Positions 34,011 through 47,582 of a stretch of DNA of 64,000 nt are shown in pieces. The stretch spans positions 1,178,001 to 1,242,000 of the forward strand of contig NZ_JASERL010000001.1 of NCBI RefSeq assembly GCF_030766935.1. Reading direction: 5' to 3'. Below the pieces are notes generated by a model, which was not told the origin of the DNA, searched no databases, and saw only the letters and a program-made list of their open reading frames with translations. The DNA comes from Streptomyces sp. KL109B. GTDB taxonomy: Bacteria; Actinomycetota; Actinomycetes; Streptomycetales; Streptomycetaceae. The translations under genes were made by a program, and so were the position numbers. The first letter of the stretch is position 1, and every line of letters starts with the position of its first letter.

Positions 34011-34086
34011 GCCCGGGCGGGCGCAACTTCACGGATCTACATTGGAAGGCACCCACCTCACCCCACGCGAGGCCCCGGAGCCGACA

Positions 34087-35328
34087 ATGCCGGTCACCAC
34101 AGAACCCGCCCCCATAGCGGAGCTACAGCGGCAAGACCCCGAACTGGCCGAGATCCTCCTGGGCGAGACCGCCCGCCAGTCGGACTCGCTCCAGCTCATC
34201 GCCGCGGAGAACTTCACGTCCCCCGCGGTCCTCACCGCCCTCGGCTCCCCCCTCGCCAACAAGTACGCGGAGGGCTACCCCGGCGCCCGCCACCACGGCG
34301 GCTGCGAACTCGTCGACGCCGCCGAACGCCTCGCCGTCGACCGGGCGAAGGCCCTCTTCGGCGCCGAACACGCCAACGTACAGGCGCACAGCGGCTCTTC
34401 GGCCGTCCTCGCAGCGTACGCGGTACTGCTCAAGCCCGGCGACACCGTGCTCGCCATGGGCCTCCCGGCCGGCGGCCACCTCACCCACGGCTCACCCGCC
34501 AACTTCTCGGGCCGCTGGTTCGACTTCGTACCGTACGGAGTCGACCCGGAGACCGGGCTCATCGACTACGAGGAGGTGCGGCAGACCGCCCGCGCGCACC
34601 GGCCGAAGGCCATCGTGTGCGGCTCGATCTCGTACCCCCGGCACATCGACTACGCCGCCTTCCGCGACATCGCCGACGACGTCGGCGCCCACCTCATCGC
34701 CGACGCCGCCCACCCCATCGGCCTGGTCGCCGGGGGAGCGGCCCCGAACCCGGTCCCGTACGCCGACATCGTCTGCGCCACCACGCACAAGGTGCTGCGC
34801 GGCCCGCGCGGCGGCATGCTGCTGTGCTCCGCCGAACTGTCCGACCGCGTCGACCGCGCCGTCTTCCCCTTCACCCAGGGCGGCGCCCAGATGCACACGA
34901 TCGCCGCGAAGGCCGCCGCGTTCGGCGAGGCCGCGCGCCCCGCCTTCACCGCGTACGCCCACCAGGTCGTCGCCAACGCGCGCCTGCTCGCGGCCGCGCT
35001 CGCCGCGGAGGGCTTCGGCGTCACCACCGGCGGCACCGACACCCACCTCATCAACCTCGACCCGGCCCCCCTCGGCGTCGAGGGCCCGGTCGCCCGCGGC
35101 CGGCTCGCCTCCGCGGGAATGATCCTCGACACATGCGCGCTCCCGTACGAGGACGGCCGCGGACTGCGCCTCGGCACCGCCGCCGTCACCACTCAGGGCA
35201 TGGGTGAAGTGGAGATGGCCCACATCGCGGTGCTCCTGTCGGGTGTCGTACGAGGCGTGCTCGACGCCCGTGAGGCCCGCGAGGAAGTACGCGATTTGGC
35301 TGGAAGATTCCCCCCGTACCCCGCGTAG
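34087..35328 (+). CDS. glyA: Serine hydroxymethyltransferase
   Basis: PLP enzyme (413 residues) interconverting serine and glycine with tetrahydrofolate. The N-terminal LQLIAAENFTSPAVLTALGSPLANKYAEGYPG is canonical. Then come VQAHSGSSAVLAAY (about 99), the aspartate loop DAAHPIGLVAGG (about 212; the usual form is DMAHxAGL) and the PLP lysine Lys235 in CATTHKVLRGPRGG. The substituted DAAHPIGL loop, GTDTHLINLD (usual GTDNHL) and a shortish C-terminus suggest a diverged second SHMT, common in Streptomyces. ATG 34087 was chosen, avoiding a leader that runs through the repeat. It is followed by the wecA-like gene. Confidence 0.92.
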   Translation: MPVTTEPAPIAELQRQDPELAEILLGETARQSDSLQLIAAENFTSPAVLTALGSPLANKYAEGYPGARHHGGCELVDAAERLAVDRAKALFGAEHANVQAHSGSSAVLAAYAVLLKPGDTVLAMGLPAGGHLTHGSPANFSGRWFDFVPYGVDPETGLIDYEEVRQTARAHRPKAIVCGSISYPRHIDYAAFRDIADDVGAHLIADAAHPIGLVAGGAAPNPVPYADIVCATTHKVLRGPRGGMLLCSAELSDRVDRAVFPFTQGGAQMHTIAAKAAAFGEAARPAFTAYAHQVVANARLLAAALAAEGFGVTTGGTDTHLINLDPAPLGVEGPVARGRLASAGMILDTCALPYEDGRGLRLGTAAVTTQGMGEVEMAHIAVLLSGVVRGVLDAREAREEVRDLAGRFPPYPA

Positions 35329-35489
35329 AACGGGGTAGGTGGCCAACAAGACACCACTTGCGCCGCACCAGGTACGTCCCGGGAACCGTCACCCGTGCAA
35401 CCATCGTCGCTACCCGGAAGTCCCCAGCCCTAAGCACGCGAAGCTAGGGTGTGGGGCTGAGATGGCCAGCGATACCTGTGGGGAAGCCC

Positions 35490-36824
35490 GTGCGTGAATA
35501 CCTGCTGACGCTCTGCATCACGGCCGCGGTGACCTATCTGCTCACAGGCCCGGTGCGGAAGTTCGCGATCGTGGCCGGCGCCATGCCGGAAATCCGGGCA
35601 CGTGACGTGCACCGTGAACCCACGCCGCGGCTCGGCGGTATCGCGATGTTCTTCGGCCTGTGCGCGGGCCTGCTCGTCGCCGATCACCTGACGAATCTGG
35701 ACAAGGTCTTCGAGTCGTCGAACGAGCCGAGGGCGCTGCTCTCCGGGGCCGCTCTCATCTGGCTGATCGGCGTTCTGGACGACAAGTTCGAGATCGACGC
35801 CCTCATCAAGCTCGGCGGCCAGATGATCGCCGCGGGCGTGATGGTGATGCAGGGCCTGACGATCCTGTGGCTGCCGATCCCGGGCGTCGGGACGGTCTCC
35901 CTGACCCAGTGGCAGGGCACGCTGCTGACCGTCGCCCTCGTCGTCATCACCATCAACGCCGTCAACTTCGTGGACGGCCTCGACGGCCTCGCGGCCGGCA
36001 TGGTGTGCATCGCCGCCTGCGCGTTCTTCCTGTACGCGTACCGGATCTGGTACGGCTACGGCATCGAATCGGCGGCCCCCGCAACGCTGTTCGCGGCGAT
36101 CCTGATGGGCATGTGTCTGGGCTTCCTGCCGCACAACATCCATCCGGCCAGGATCTTCATGGGCGACTCGGGCTCCATGCTCATCGGCCTCGTCCTCGCG
36201 GCCGGCGCGATCTCGATCACCGGTCAGGTCGACCCGGACGCGCTGCGGCTGAACCTCGGCGGCTCGACCCGTGACACCACGCACGCGATGCTCCCGGTCT
36301 TCATTCCGCTGCTGATGCCGCTGACGATCATCGCGATCCCGTTCGCCGACCTCGTCCTCGCGATCGTGCGCCGCACCTGGAACGGCCAGTCGCCGTTCGC
36401 CGCGGACCGCGGGCACCTGCACCACCGGCTCCTGGAGATCGGCCACTCGCACTCCCGCGCGGTGCTGATCATGTACTTCTGGTCGGGCCTCATCGCCTTC
36501 GGCGCGGTCGCGTACTCGGTGCACTCCGCGTCCGGGATGTGGGTGATGCTCACGATCGTGGCGCTGAGCTTCGTCGGCCTCGTGCTGCTCCTGCTGCCGC
36601 GCTTCACTCCGCACGCGCCGCGCTGGGCCCAGCACTTGGTGCCCCCGCGCTACCGGCGCCCGGCCACGGCGGGCGCCGAGTCCGCGGCCGCGGAGGAGTC
36701 CGCTGAGCGCTCCGACGACGGCGAACCGGACCGCGACCGGATCCCCGCGGGAGTCAACGGAGCGACGGCGATCGGCGCCCGTTCGCGCTTCACGGATCGG
36801 CGTAAGGCGGGAACGCCCCGTTGA
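35490..36824 (+). CDS. WecA/TagO-like undecaprenyl-phosphate sugar-1-phosphate transferase
   Basis: Polytopic membrane glycosyltransferase (444 residues) that starts teichoic-acid, arabinogalactan or exopolysaccharide lipid intermediates by moving GlcNAc-1-P (or similar) to undecaprenyl phosphate. About eleven membrane segments. Family motifs are RDVHREPTPRLGGIA (about 34-48), GVLDDKFEIDAL (Mg-binding DD, about 91), INAVNFVDGLDGLAAG (about 153), IFMGDSGSMLIG (about 220) and the cytosolic HIHH-like GHLHHRLLEIGHSH. A disordered charged tail follows from about 400. GTG 35490 (MREYLLTLCITAA) is preferred over an upstream GTG at 35451 that adds a non-hydrophobic leader. It precedes the atp operon. 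Confidence 0.92.
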   Translation: MREYLLTLCITAAVTYLLTGPVRKFAIVAGAMPEIRARDVHREPTPRLGGIAMFFGLCAGLLVADHLTNLDKVFESSNEPRALLSGAALIWLIGVLDDKFEIDALIKLGGQMIAAGVMVMQGLTILWLPIPGVGTVSLTQWQGTLLTVALVVITINAVNFVDGLDGLAAGMVCIAACAFFLYAYRIWYGYGIESAAPATLFAAILMGMCLGFLPHNIHPARIFMGDSGSMLIGLVLAAGAISITGQVDPDALRLNLGGSTRDTTHAMLPVFIPLLMPLTIIAIPFADLVLAIVRRTWNGQSPFAADRGHLHHRLLEIGHSHSRAVLIMYFWSGLIAFGAVAYSVHSASGMWVMLTIVALSFVGLVLLLLPRFTPHAPRWAQHLVPPRYRRPATAGAESAAAEESAERSDDGEPDRDRIPAGVNGATAIGARSRFTDRRKAGTPR

Positions 36825-37095
36825 CGGGACGAGCGCGGTGCCCGAAATGGGCCCAATACCAGACATGTTGACCGGGCGGGCGCACAGACGCGCAGAATCC
36901 CTCTCACGTGTGACGGTTGGCACACCTTCTAGGTAAAGACCGCATCAAATAGTTTGTGATACCGTTCACGAAGCCGGGGAAGAGGTCGAAAGGCCTTAGT
37001 GCGACGGTCATTTGGCCCGAATCGTTCCCCCGAGTCCCCGGACTACGCTCGTCCATGACGACACCTGCCCCACACCAGTAAGCGGAGTTGCCGCC
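36825..37095 (+). promoter_or_regulatory. Upstream region of the ATP synthase operon
   Basis: The 271 bases between wecA and atpI contain no supported gene. An AT-richer patch (about 36929-36975, with CTAGGTAAAG and CAAATAGTTTGTGATACC) is the likeliest promoter area for the atp operon. I cannot choose one -35/-10 pair with confidence. The atpI ribosome site is GCGGAG near 37081. Confidence 0.35.
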
Positions 37096-37554
37096 ATGCC
37101 GTCCAATGACGCACGGACCCTTCTTCAAACCGTCGTACCCACCGCCGCCGCGGGCGTGATTGCCGCGGTGATCAGTGGTGTGGTTGCGGGGGGCAAGGGG
37201 GCCATCGGTGCGCTGGTCGGTGCTCTGGTCGTGATCGCCTTCATGGGCCTCGGGCAGCTCGTGCTGATCCGCACGGCAAAATCGCTTCCGCAGCTGTTCC
37301 AGGCGATGGGGCTGATGCTCTACGTCGCCCAGCTGCTGCTGCTCATGATCTTCGTGGCCATCTTCAAGGACACGACTCTTTTCAACCCCAAGACCTTCGC
37401 CGTCGCTCTGGTCGTCTCGACCGTCGTGTGGATGGCGGCTCAGGCCCGCGCGCACATGAAGGCCAAGGTTTTCTATATCGATCCCGAGGCGGCGCCCGGT
37501 TCCAAGGGGACCGGGACCAGTGAGAAGGCCGAGAAGACCGGGTCGTCGTCGTGA
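37096..37554 (+). CDS. atpI: ATP synthase-associated protein I
   Basis: Small membrane protein (152 residues) with four hydrophobic segments (about 16-34, 38-58, 75-97 and 103-120) and a charged, disordered C-terminus (GSKGTGTSEKAEKTGSSS). Position first in the atp operon and topology identify it as AtpI, an assembly or magnesium-uptake accessory of Fo c-ring formation. Sequence conservation in this family is weak. ATG 37096 excludes an upstream leader. A 225-bp gap follows before atpB. Confidence 0.88.
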   Translation: MPSNDARTLLQTVVPTAAAGVIAAVISGVVAGGKGAIGALVGALVVIAFMGLGQLVLIRTAKSLPQLFQAMGLMLYVAQLLLLMIFVAIFKDTTLFNPKTFAVALVVSTVVWMAAQARAHMKAKVFYIDPEAAPGSKGTGTSEKAEKTGSSS

Positions 37555-37779
37555 GAGGTAGGGCCGGGATAAGCGTCCGTTCGGCGGGCTGCTATCGTCC
37601 GGTGCCAACTGCGGCATCGCTGGCGCGGGCACGAGAGCTGACGCCTGCACGATCGCGAGGCTCACTGCCTGCCCGCCGCCCCCACACCCGAATCACCAGA
37701 CCGGTGCCGATCCGCGGCCTCGCGCCGCAACGACACAACGAGGTTGCCGTACTTATGCGTCACGCCGAAGGAGCCCGCG
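37555..37779 (+). other. atpI-atpB intergenic region
   Basis: 225 bases without a supported ORF. CTGCTATCGTCC near 37590 could be a -10 element (TATCGT) but has no good -35. The region may carry a second promoter for atpB. GAAGGAGCCCGCG supplies the atpB ribosome site. Confidence 0.3.
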
Positions 37780-38598
37780 GTGAGTGCTGACACGACCCAG
37801 CTCGCCTTTGACTGGAGCTGTCGGATCATGTCCGACAACGGATGCGGCTTCCCGGCGCCGGGCCTGCACTCCTTCCTGTTCGAACCGATCGCCGACTTTG
37901 GCTGGTTCTACTTCAACAAGGTGATGCTGCTCGCCCTGCTCACCACGCTCGTCGTCTGCGTCTTCTTCTACTTCGCGTTCGGCCGCTCGAAGGTCGTGCC
38001 CGGGAAGATCCAGATGATCGGCGAGGCCGGCTACGACTTCGTTCGCCGCAACGTCGTCTACGAGACGCTGGGCAAGAAGGAGGGCGAGAAGTATGTACCG
38101 ATCATGGTCTCGCTGTTCTTCTTCATCTGGATCATGAACATCTGGTCGGTCATCCCGCTGGCCCAGTTCCCGGTCTCGTCGGTCATCGCGTACCCGGCGA
38201 TCCTGGCCGCCATCGTCTACTTGATCTGGGTGCCGCTGACCTTCAAGCGCCATGGCTTCGTGGGTGGTTGGAAGAACATCACCGGCTACGACCCGTCGCT
38301 CGGGCCGATCAAGTGGCTGGTCTCGTTCATCGAGTTCTTCTCGAACCTGCTGGTCCGCCCGTTCACACACGCGGTCCGACTCTTCGCGAACATGTTCGCG
38401 GGTCACCTGATGCTGGTGATGTTCACCGTCGCCTCCTGGTACCTGCTGAACAGCTGGATGATCCCGGCCGCGGGCGTCTCCTTCGTGATGACGATCGCGA
38501 TGATCCTCTTCGAGCTTTTCGTTCAGGCCGTCCAGGCGTACGTCTTCGTCCTCCTGGCCTGCACGTACATTCAGGGCGCTCTCGCCGAGCACCACTGA
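37780..38598 (+). CDS. atpB: ATP synthase Fo subunit a
   Basis: Proton-channel stator subunit (272 residues). Five or six membrane helices are visible, starting with FYFNKVMLLALLTTLVVCVFFYF. The essential arginine is in the family motif LLVRPFTHAVRLFANMFAGHL (about 188-208). The last helix holds LFELFVQAVQAYVFVLLACTYI. GTG 37780 gives MSADTTQLAFDW with GGAG upstream; the longer frame adds an unsupported leader. Next in the operon is the c-ring gene. Confidence 0.96.
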   Translation: MSADTTQLAFDWSCRIMSDNGCGFPAPGLHSFLFEPIADFGWFYFNKVMLLALLTTLVVCVFFYFAFGRSKVVPGKIQMIGEAGYDFVRRNVVYETLGKKEGEKYVPIMVSLFFFIWIMNIWSVIPLAQFPVSSVIAYPAILAAIVYLIWVPLTFKRHGFVGGWKNITGYDPSLGPIKWLVSFIEFFSNLLVRPFTHAVRLFANMFAGHLMLVMFTVASWYLLNSWMIPAAGVSFVMTIAMILFELFVQAVQAYVFVLLACTYIQGALAEHH

Positions 38599-38657
38599 GC
38601 CCCACCCCGCCCAACCACCCCAAAGTCGTCCGGTGACCAACCGCCACCGGTTCGTAA

Positions 38658-38915
<258 letters not shown>

Positions 38916-38956
38916 TCACCGCTTACTGACTGACACTTTCGACGAAAGGCACTGAT

Positions 38957-39505
38957 GTGATCGCCAACCTGGTTGCACTCGCGGCCGAGGAGAAGCAGAA
39001 CCCGCTTGTCCCGCCCGGCCCCGAGCTGCTCATCGGCACCCTTGCCTTCGCCATCGTCTTCTTCGTCTTCGCCAAGAAGCTCCTTCCGCGTATCAACCAG
39101 ACGCTGGAAGAGCGCCACGCGAAGATCGAGGGCGGTATCGAGGAGGCCGAAGCCCTCCGCACCGAGGCCCAGAGCGTGCTCGAGCAGTACAAGGCTCAGC
39201 TCGCCGAGGCCCGGCACGAGGCCGCGCGGCTGCGCCAGGAGGCGCAGGAGCAGGGTGCCGCGCTCATCGCCGAGATGCGCACGGAAGGCCAGCGGCAGCG
39301 TGAGGAGATCATCGCCGCCGGCCACTCGCAGATCGAGGCCGACCGCAAGGCCGCCGCGCAGGCGCTGCGTCAGGACGTGGGCACCCTCGCCACCGACCTG
39401 GCCGGCAAGCTCGTCGGCGAGTCCCTCGAGGACGCCGCCCGGCAGTCGCGCACGATCGACCGCTTCCTCGACGAGCTCGAAGAGAAGGCAGAGGCTGCAC
39501 GATGA
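38957..39505 (+). CDS. atpF: ATP synthase Fo subunit b
   Basis: Peripheral stalk protein (182 residues). One N-terminal membrane helix (about 24-42, LLIGTLAFAIVFFVFAKKL) is followed by a long amphipathic coiled coil rich in Ala/Glu/Arg (about 50-160) that dimerises and contacts delta. GTG start. Its stop overlaps the atpH start (ATGA), giving coupled synthesis of b and delta. Confidence 0.97.
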   Translation: MIANLVALAAEEKQNPLVPPGPELLIGTLAFAIVFFVFAKKLLPRINQTLEERHAKIEGGIEEAEALRTEAQSVLEQYKAQLAEARHEAARLRQEAQEQGAALIAEMRTEGQRQREEIIAAGHSQIEADRKAAAQALRQDVGTLATDLAGKLVGESLEDAARQSRTIDRFLDELEEKAEAAR

Positions 39506-40323
39506 CCGCCCACGGAGCGAGCCGCGAGGCGCTGGTCGCCGCGCGTGAGCGTCTGGACGCGCTGACCGACAACACGTCGGTCGACGCCAAGGCGCTCGCC
39601 GGCGACCTGGCCTCGGTGACCGCGCTGCTGCACCGCGAGGTCAGCCTGCGGCGGGTCCTGACCGACCCGGCGCAGGCCGGCGAGGCCAAGGCCGAGCTCG
39701 CGAGCCGGCTGCTCGGCGGCCAGGTCGGCGGCGAGACCGTCGACCTGGTGTCCGGCCTGGTCCGCTCCCGGTGGTCGGCATCGCGCGACCTGGTCGACTC
39801 CCTGGAGGAGCTGGCCAACACCGCGGACCTGACCGCGGCGCAGAAGTCCGGTGACCTCGACGACGTCGAGGACGAGCTGTTCCGGTTCGACCGGATCGTC
39901 GGCTCGAACCCGCAGCTGCGCGCCGCGCTGACCGACAAGTCGGCATCGAGCCAGGCCAAGGGCGAGCTCGTGAAGCAGCTGCTCGACGGCCGGGCCAAGC
40001 CCACCACCGAGCGGATCGTCGGGCGCCTTGTGACCGCGCCGCGTGGACGTAGCCTGGAAGCGGGACTCGAGTCCCTCTCCAAGCTCGCCGCCGAGCGTCG
40101 CGAGCGCATGGTGGCGGTCGTCACCACCGCGGTCCCGCTGAGCGACGCGCAGAAGCGGCGCCTGGGCGCGTCCCTGGCGAAGCTCTACGGCCGCCAGATG
40201 CACCTGAACCTGGACGTGGACCCCGAGGTCCTCGGCGGGATCAAGGTGCAGGTGGGCGACGAGGTCATCAACGGCTCCATCGCGGACCGCATCGAGGAGG
40301 CCAGCCGCCGCATGGCGAGCTGA
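39502..40323 (+). CDS. atpH: ATP synthase F1 subunit delta
   Basis: Stator connector (273 residues). This is the long actinobacterial form, with an N-terminal extension (about 1-85) before the classical delta helical bundle and the C-terminal strand region YGRQMHLNLDVDPEVLGGIKVQVGDEVINGSIADRIEEA. Four-base overlap with atpF. A 120-bp gap before atpA contains the operon's internal ribosome site. Confidence 0.96.
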   Translation: MTAHGASREALVAARERLDALTDNTSVDAKALAGDLASVTALLHREVSLRRVLTDPAQAGEAKAELASRLLGGQVGGETVDLVSGLVRSRWSASRDLVDSLEELANTADLTAAQKSGDLDDVEDELFRFDRIVGSNPQLRAALTDKSASSQAKGELVKQLLDGRAKPTTERIVGRLVTAPRGRSLEAGLESLSKLAAERRERMVAVVTTAVPLSDAQKRRLGASLAKLYGRQMHLNLDVDPEVLGGIKVQVGDEVINGSIADRIEEASRRMAS

Positions 40324-40443
40324 CCGCGACAACCTCAACACGTACGACTACGGCCCTAGTTGGGCCGTGCAGAGGATTCCTGGGGGCTGACCCCAGACCC
40401 CCCAAGAAAACTTCGGGCCCAACAAGGAGAGCAGGGAACCCAG

Positions 40444-42033
40444 ATGGCGGAGCTCACGATCCGGCCGGAGGAGATCCGGGACGCGCTGGAGAACTTTGTC
40501 CAGGCGTACAAGCCGGACGCGGCCTCGCGCGAGGAGGTCGGTACGGTCACCCTTGCCGGCGACGGCATCGCGAAGGTCGAGGGCCTCCCCTCGGCCATGG
40601 CCAACGAACTGCTGAAGTTCGAGGACGGCACCCTCGGCCTCGCGCTCAACCTGGAAGAGCGCGAGATCGGCGCCATCGTCCTGGGCGAGTTCAGCGGCGT
40701 CGAGGAGGGCCAGCCGGTGCAGCGCACGGGCGAGGTCCTGTCCGTCGGTGTCGGCGAGGGCTACCTGGGTCGCGTCGTCGACCCGCTCGGCAACCCGATC
40801 GACGGCCTCGGCGAGATCGAGACCACCGGTCGCCGCGCCCTCGAGCTGCAGGCCCCGGGCGTCATGGCCCGTAAGTCGGTGCACGAGCCGATGGAGACCG
40901 GCTACAAGGCCGTCGACGCGATGACCCCCGTCGGCCGTGGCCAGCGTCAGCTGGTCATCGGTGACCGCCAGACCGGCAAGACCGCCCTGGCCGTCGACAC
41001 GATCATCAACCAGCGCGACAACTGGCGCAGCGGCGACCCGAAGAAGCAGGTCCGCTGCGTCTACGTCGCCGTCGGTCAGAAGGGCTCCACCATCGCCTCC
41101 GTGCGCGGTGCCCTCGAAGAGGCCGGCGCGCTGGAGTACACGACCATCGTCGCCGCCCCGGCGTCCGACCCGGCCGGCTTCAAGTACCTGGCGCCGTACA
41201 CCGGTTCGGCCATCGGCCAGCAGTGGATGTACGACGGCAAGCACGTCCTCATCATCTTCGACGACCTCTCGAAGCAGGCCGACGCCTACCGCGCCGTGTC
41301 CCTGCTGCTGCGCCGCCCGCCGGGGCGCGAGGCCTACCCGGGTGACGTCTTCTACCTGCACTCGCGTCTGCTCGAGCGCTGCGCGAAGCTCTCGGACGAG
41401 CTGGGTGCCGGTTCGATGACGGGTCTGCCGATCGTCGAGACGAAGGCGAACGACGTGTCGGCGTTCATTCCGACCAACGTCATCTCCATCACCGACGGTC
41501 AGTGCTTCCTGGAGTCCGACCTCTTCAACGCCGGTCAGCGCCCCGCGCTGAACGTCGGTATCTCGGTCTCCCGCGTGGGTGGCAGCGCCCAGCACAAGGC
41601 CATGAAGCAGGTCTCCGGCCGTCTCCGTCTGGACCTGGCCCAGTACCGCGAGCTGGAGGCGTTCGCCGCCTTCGGTTCCGACCTGGACGCCGCGTCGAAG
41701 GCTCAGCTGGAGCGCGGTATGCGCCTGGTCGAGCTGCTGAAGCAGGCCCAGTACGAGCCGATGGCCACCGAGGACCAGGTCGTCTCCGTGTGGGCCGGTA
41801 CCAACGGCAAGATGGACGAGGTGCCGGTCGCCGACATCCGCCGCTTCGAGAAGGAGCTCCTTGAGCACCTGCACCGCAAGGAGCAGGGCCTCATGACCTC
41901 CATCAAGGAGGGCGGCAAGATGTCGAACGACACCATCCAGGCCATCGACGACGCCGTCGCCGACTTCAAGAAGCAGTTCGAGACCTCGGACGGGAAGCTT
42001 CTCGGCGAGGACGCTCCGGCCGCCGCCAAGTGA
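40444..42033 (+). CDS. atpA: ATP synthase F1 subunit alpha
   Basis: Non-catalytic nucleotide-binding F1 subunit (529 residues). Walker A GDRQTGKT is at residues 173-180 with Lys179, the signature [14 protein letters not shown] appears as [16 protein letters not shown] (about 368), and Walker B is [16 protein letters not shown] (about 274). ATG 40444 ([11 protein letters not shown]) is chosen over the long upstream frame that lacks family similarity. Complete and in standard operon order. Confidence 0.98.
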   Translation: MAELTIRPEEIRDALENFVQAYKPDAASREEVGTVTLAGDGIAKVEGLPSAMANELLKFEDGTLGLALNLEEREIGAIVLGEFSGVEEGQPVQRTGEVLSVGVGEGYLGRVVDPLGNPIDGLGEIETTGRRALELQAPGVMARKSVHEPMETGYKAVDAMTPVGRGQRQLVIGDRQTGKTALAVDTIINQRDNWRSGDPKKQVRCVYVAVGQKGSTIASVRGALEEAGALEYTTIVAAPASDPAGFKYLAPYTGSAIGQQWMYDGKHVLIIFDDLSKQADAYRAVSLLLRRPPGREAYPGDVFYLHSRLLERCAKLSDELGAGSMTGLPIVETKANDVSAFIPTNVISITDGQCFLESDLFNAGQRPALNVGISVSRVGGSAQHKAMKQVSGRLRLDLAQYRELEAFAAFGSDLDAASKAQLERGMRLVELLKQAQYEPMATEDQVVSVWAGTNGKMDEVPVADIRRFEKELLEHLHRKEQGLMTSIKEGGKMSNDTIQAIDDAVADFKKQFETSDGKLLGEDAPAAAK

Positions 42034-42054
42034 CGTAAGGAAGGGACCTGACTC

Positions 42055-44415
<2,361 letters not shown>

Positions 44416-44417
<2 letters not shown>

Positions 44418-44462
44418 GCTACGTAGCTCATGGGAGGGCCGGGGGTATGTCCCGGCCCTCCC
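44416..44462 (+). promoter_or_regulatory. Palindrome and hairpin inside the atp operon (atpD-atpC)
   Basis: A perfect 14-bp palindrome GAGCTACGTAGCTC (44416-44429) is followed by a perfect 12-bp stem, GGGAGGGCCGGG (44432-44443) with CCCGGCCCTCCC (44451-44462), loop 7 nt, without a T-tract. It lies within an operon whose last gene follows 71 bp later. It probably reduces or protects transcription into atpC (inference). Confidence 0.85.
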
Positions 44463-44533
44463 GCTCCGCCCACTAGACTTTGAACCGACACCCGGCAGCG
44501 AGTGCCGCCGGGTGGTGACCCGAGGAGCCCACC

Positions 44534-44908
44534 TTGGCTGCTGAGCTGCACGTCGAGCTCGTCGCCGCGGACCGCAGTGTCTGGTCCGGCGAGGCCACCC
44601 TGGTCGTCGCGCGTACCACGTCCGGCGACATCGGCGTCATGCCCGGTCACCAGCCGCTGCTCGGTGTGCTGGAGTCGGGCCCTGTGACGATCCGTACGAC
44701 GGACGGGGAAACGATCGTGGCGGCTGTCCACGGCGGTTTCATCTCGTTCGCCGACAACAAGCTGTCCCTGCTGGCCGAGATCGCCGAGCTTTCGGACGAG
44801 ATCGACGTCCAGCGGGCGGAGCGGGCGCTGGAGCGCGCGAAGGGCGAGGCGGACGCCTCGGCCGAGCGTCGTGCCGACGTCCGACTGCGTGCGGTGGCGG
44901 CGCGCTGA
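44534..44908 (+). CDS. atpC: ATP synthase F1 subunit epsilon
   Basis: Rotor regulatory subunit (124 residues). The N-terminal beta-sandwich (1-85) has LHVELVAADRSVWSGEA, DIGVMPGHQPLLGVLESG and VHGGFISFADNKLSLLAE. A C-terminal helical hairpin region (AERALERAKGEADASAERRAD) lies at about 93-113. TTG start with GAGGAGCCCACC upstream. Last gene of the operon, followed by a large hairpin. Confidence 0.96.
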   Translation: MAAELHVELVAADRSVWSGEATLVVARTTSGDIGVMPGHQPLLGVLESGPVTIRTTDGETIVAAVHGGFISFADNKLSLLAEIAELSDEIDVQRAERALERAKGEADASAERRADVRLRAVAAR

Positions 44909-44930
44909 ACCCAGCGAGCCACGTGACGTA

Positions 44931-44983
44931 CCTCAGCCGCGGCCCAGGCCGGAGATAATCTCCGGACCGGGTCGCGGCTGAGG
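44931..44983 (+). terminator. Terminator hairpin after the atp operon
   Basis: CCTCAGCCGCG (44931-44941) pairs with CGCGGCTGAGG (44973-44983), and an inner CCGGAGAT-AATCTCCGG stem stacks within it. There is no strong T-tract, as is common in Streptomyces. It ends the atp operon. Confidence 0.85.
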
Positions 44984-45041
44984 CGATCTACAACTGTTTT
45001 GCTGTTCCGTTATCGGTCGAGAAGCGAGGAGGTCGGTGAAG

Positions 45042-45497
45042 ATGGTCCTCGTTCTCGTGCTGTGCGTAGTCGCGGTCGTCGTACTCGTGGTGGTGGGGCT
45101 TGTCGCGTTCGGCGTACGGAGGCGGCTGATCCAGCGGTCCGGCGGCACCTTCGACTGTTCGTTGCGGTGGGACGCGCCGGCGCCCGATGCCGTTGACACG
45201 TCCGGCAAAGGGTGGGGTTACGGGATCGCGCGCTACAACGGGGACCGGGTCGAGTGGTTCCGGGTGTTCTCGTACGCGCCGCGTCCGAAGCGGATTCTTG
45301 AGCGGGCGGCCATCGAGGTGACCGGGCGGCGGTCGCCCGAGGGCGAGGAGGAGCTCGCGCTCCTTTCCGACGCGATGATTCTCGCGTGTACGCATCGTGG
45401 TACGCGGCTCGAACTCGCCATGAGCGAGGACGCGTTGACCGGGTTCCTGGCGTGGCTGGAGGCGGCGCCTCCTGGGCAGCGGGTCAACGTGGCGTAG
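45042..45497 (+). CDS. DUF2550-like single-pass membrane protein
   Basis: A 151-residue protein of a family found directly after atpC in actinobacteria (recognised from sequence and position). One N-terminal membrane helix (VLVLVLCVVAVVVLVVVGLV) precedes a cytosolic domain with RRRLIQRSGGTFDCSLRW, WGYGIARYNGDRVEWFRVFS and a C-terminal ELAMSEDALTGFLAWLEA. Function unknown. ATG 45042 has AGGAGG nine bases upstream; an alternative GTG at 45036 is too close to it. Convergent with the chitinase gene. Confidence 0.82.
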   Translation: MVLVLVLCVVAVVVLVVVGLVAFGVRRRLIQRSGGTFDCSLRWDAPAPDAVDTSGKGWGYGIARYNGDRVEWFRVFSYAPRPKRILERAAIEVTGRRSPEGEEELALLSDAMILACTHRGTRLELAMSEDALTGFLAWLEAAPPGQRVNVA

Positions 45498-45520
45498 CGC
45501 CGAAGGCCCGCAAGCATGGA

Positions 45521-45561
45521 GAAGCCGGGCGTACGGGGGGCGTTCCCGTAGGCCCGGCTTC
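45521..45561. terminator. Bidirectional terminator between DUF2550 gene and chitinase
   Basis: GAAGCCGGGC (45521-45530) pairs with GCCCGGCTTC (45552-45561), and TACGGG (45532-45537) with CCCGTA (45545-45550) inside. The stem is nearly continuous with a seven-base loop and sits between convergent stops, so it serves both strands. Confidence 0.9.
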
Positions 45562-45572
45562 GGTTCGAGGGG

Positions 45573-47444
<1,872 letters not shown>

Positions 47445-47541
47445 CGGGTGCTCCTCGGGAGGTCCGGGGTCCGTCATGAGGGTGGAACCCTGCGACGCCC
47501 ATGAGCACCGGAGTGGGGGGTGTGCTCACCGCAGTGCGGCG

Positions 47542-47581
47542 AGAATAGAAAGGTCTGGACCAGCGGTCAAGGTCTAAACCA
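47542..47581 (-). promoter_or_regulatory. Chitinase promoter with DasR/chitin direct repeats
   Basis: Read on the minus strand, TTGACC (47570-47565) and TATTCT (47547-47542) are spaced by 17 bp. Two 12-bp direct repeats, TGGTTTAGACCT (47581-47570) and TGGTCCAGACCT (47562-47551), flank the -35 box. They match the repeat pairs known to control Streptomyces chitinase promoters and half-sites of the DasR element. This implies induction by chitin and control by DasR and/or ChiR. Confidence 0.88.
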
Positions 47582-47582
47582 A

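Noticed and set aside
36929..36975. Specific atp operon promoter boxes
   Set aside because: Several AT-rich combinations are possible and none has both a good -35 and a 16-18 bp spacing.
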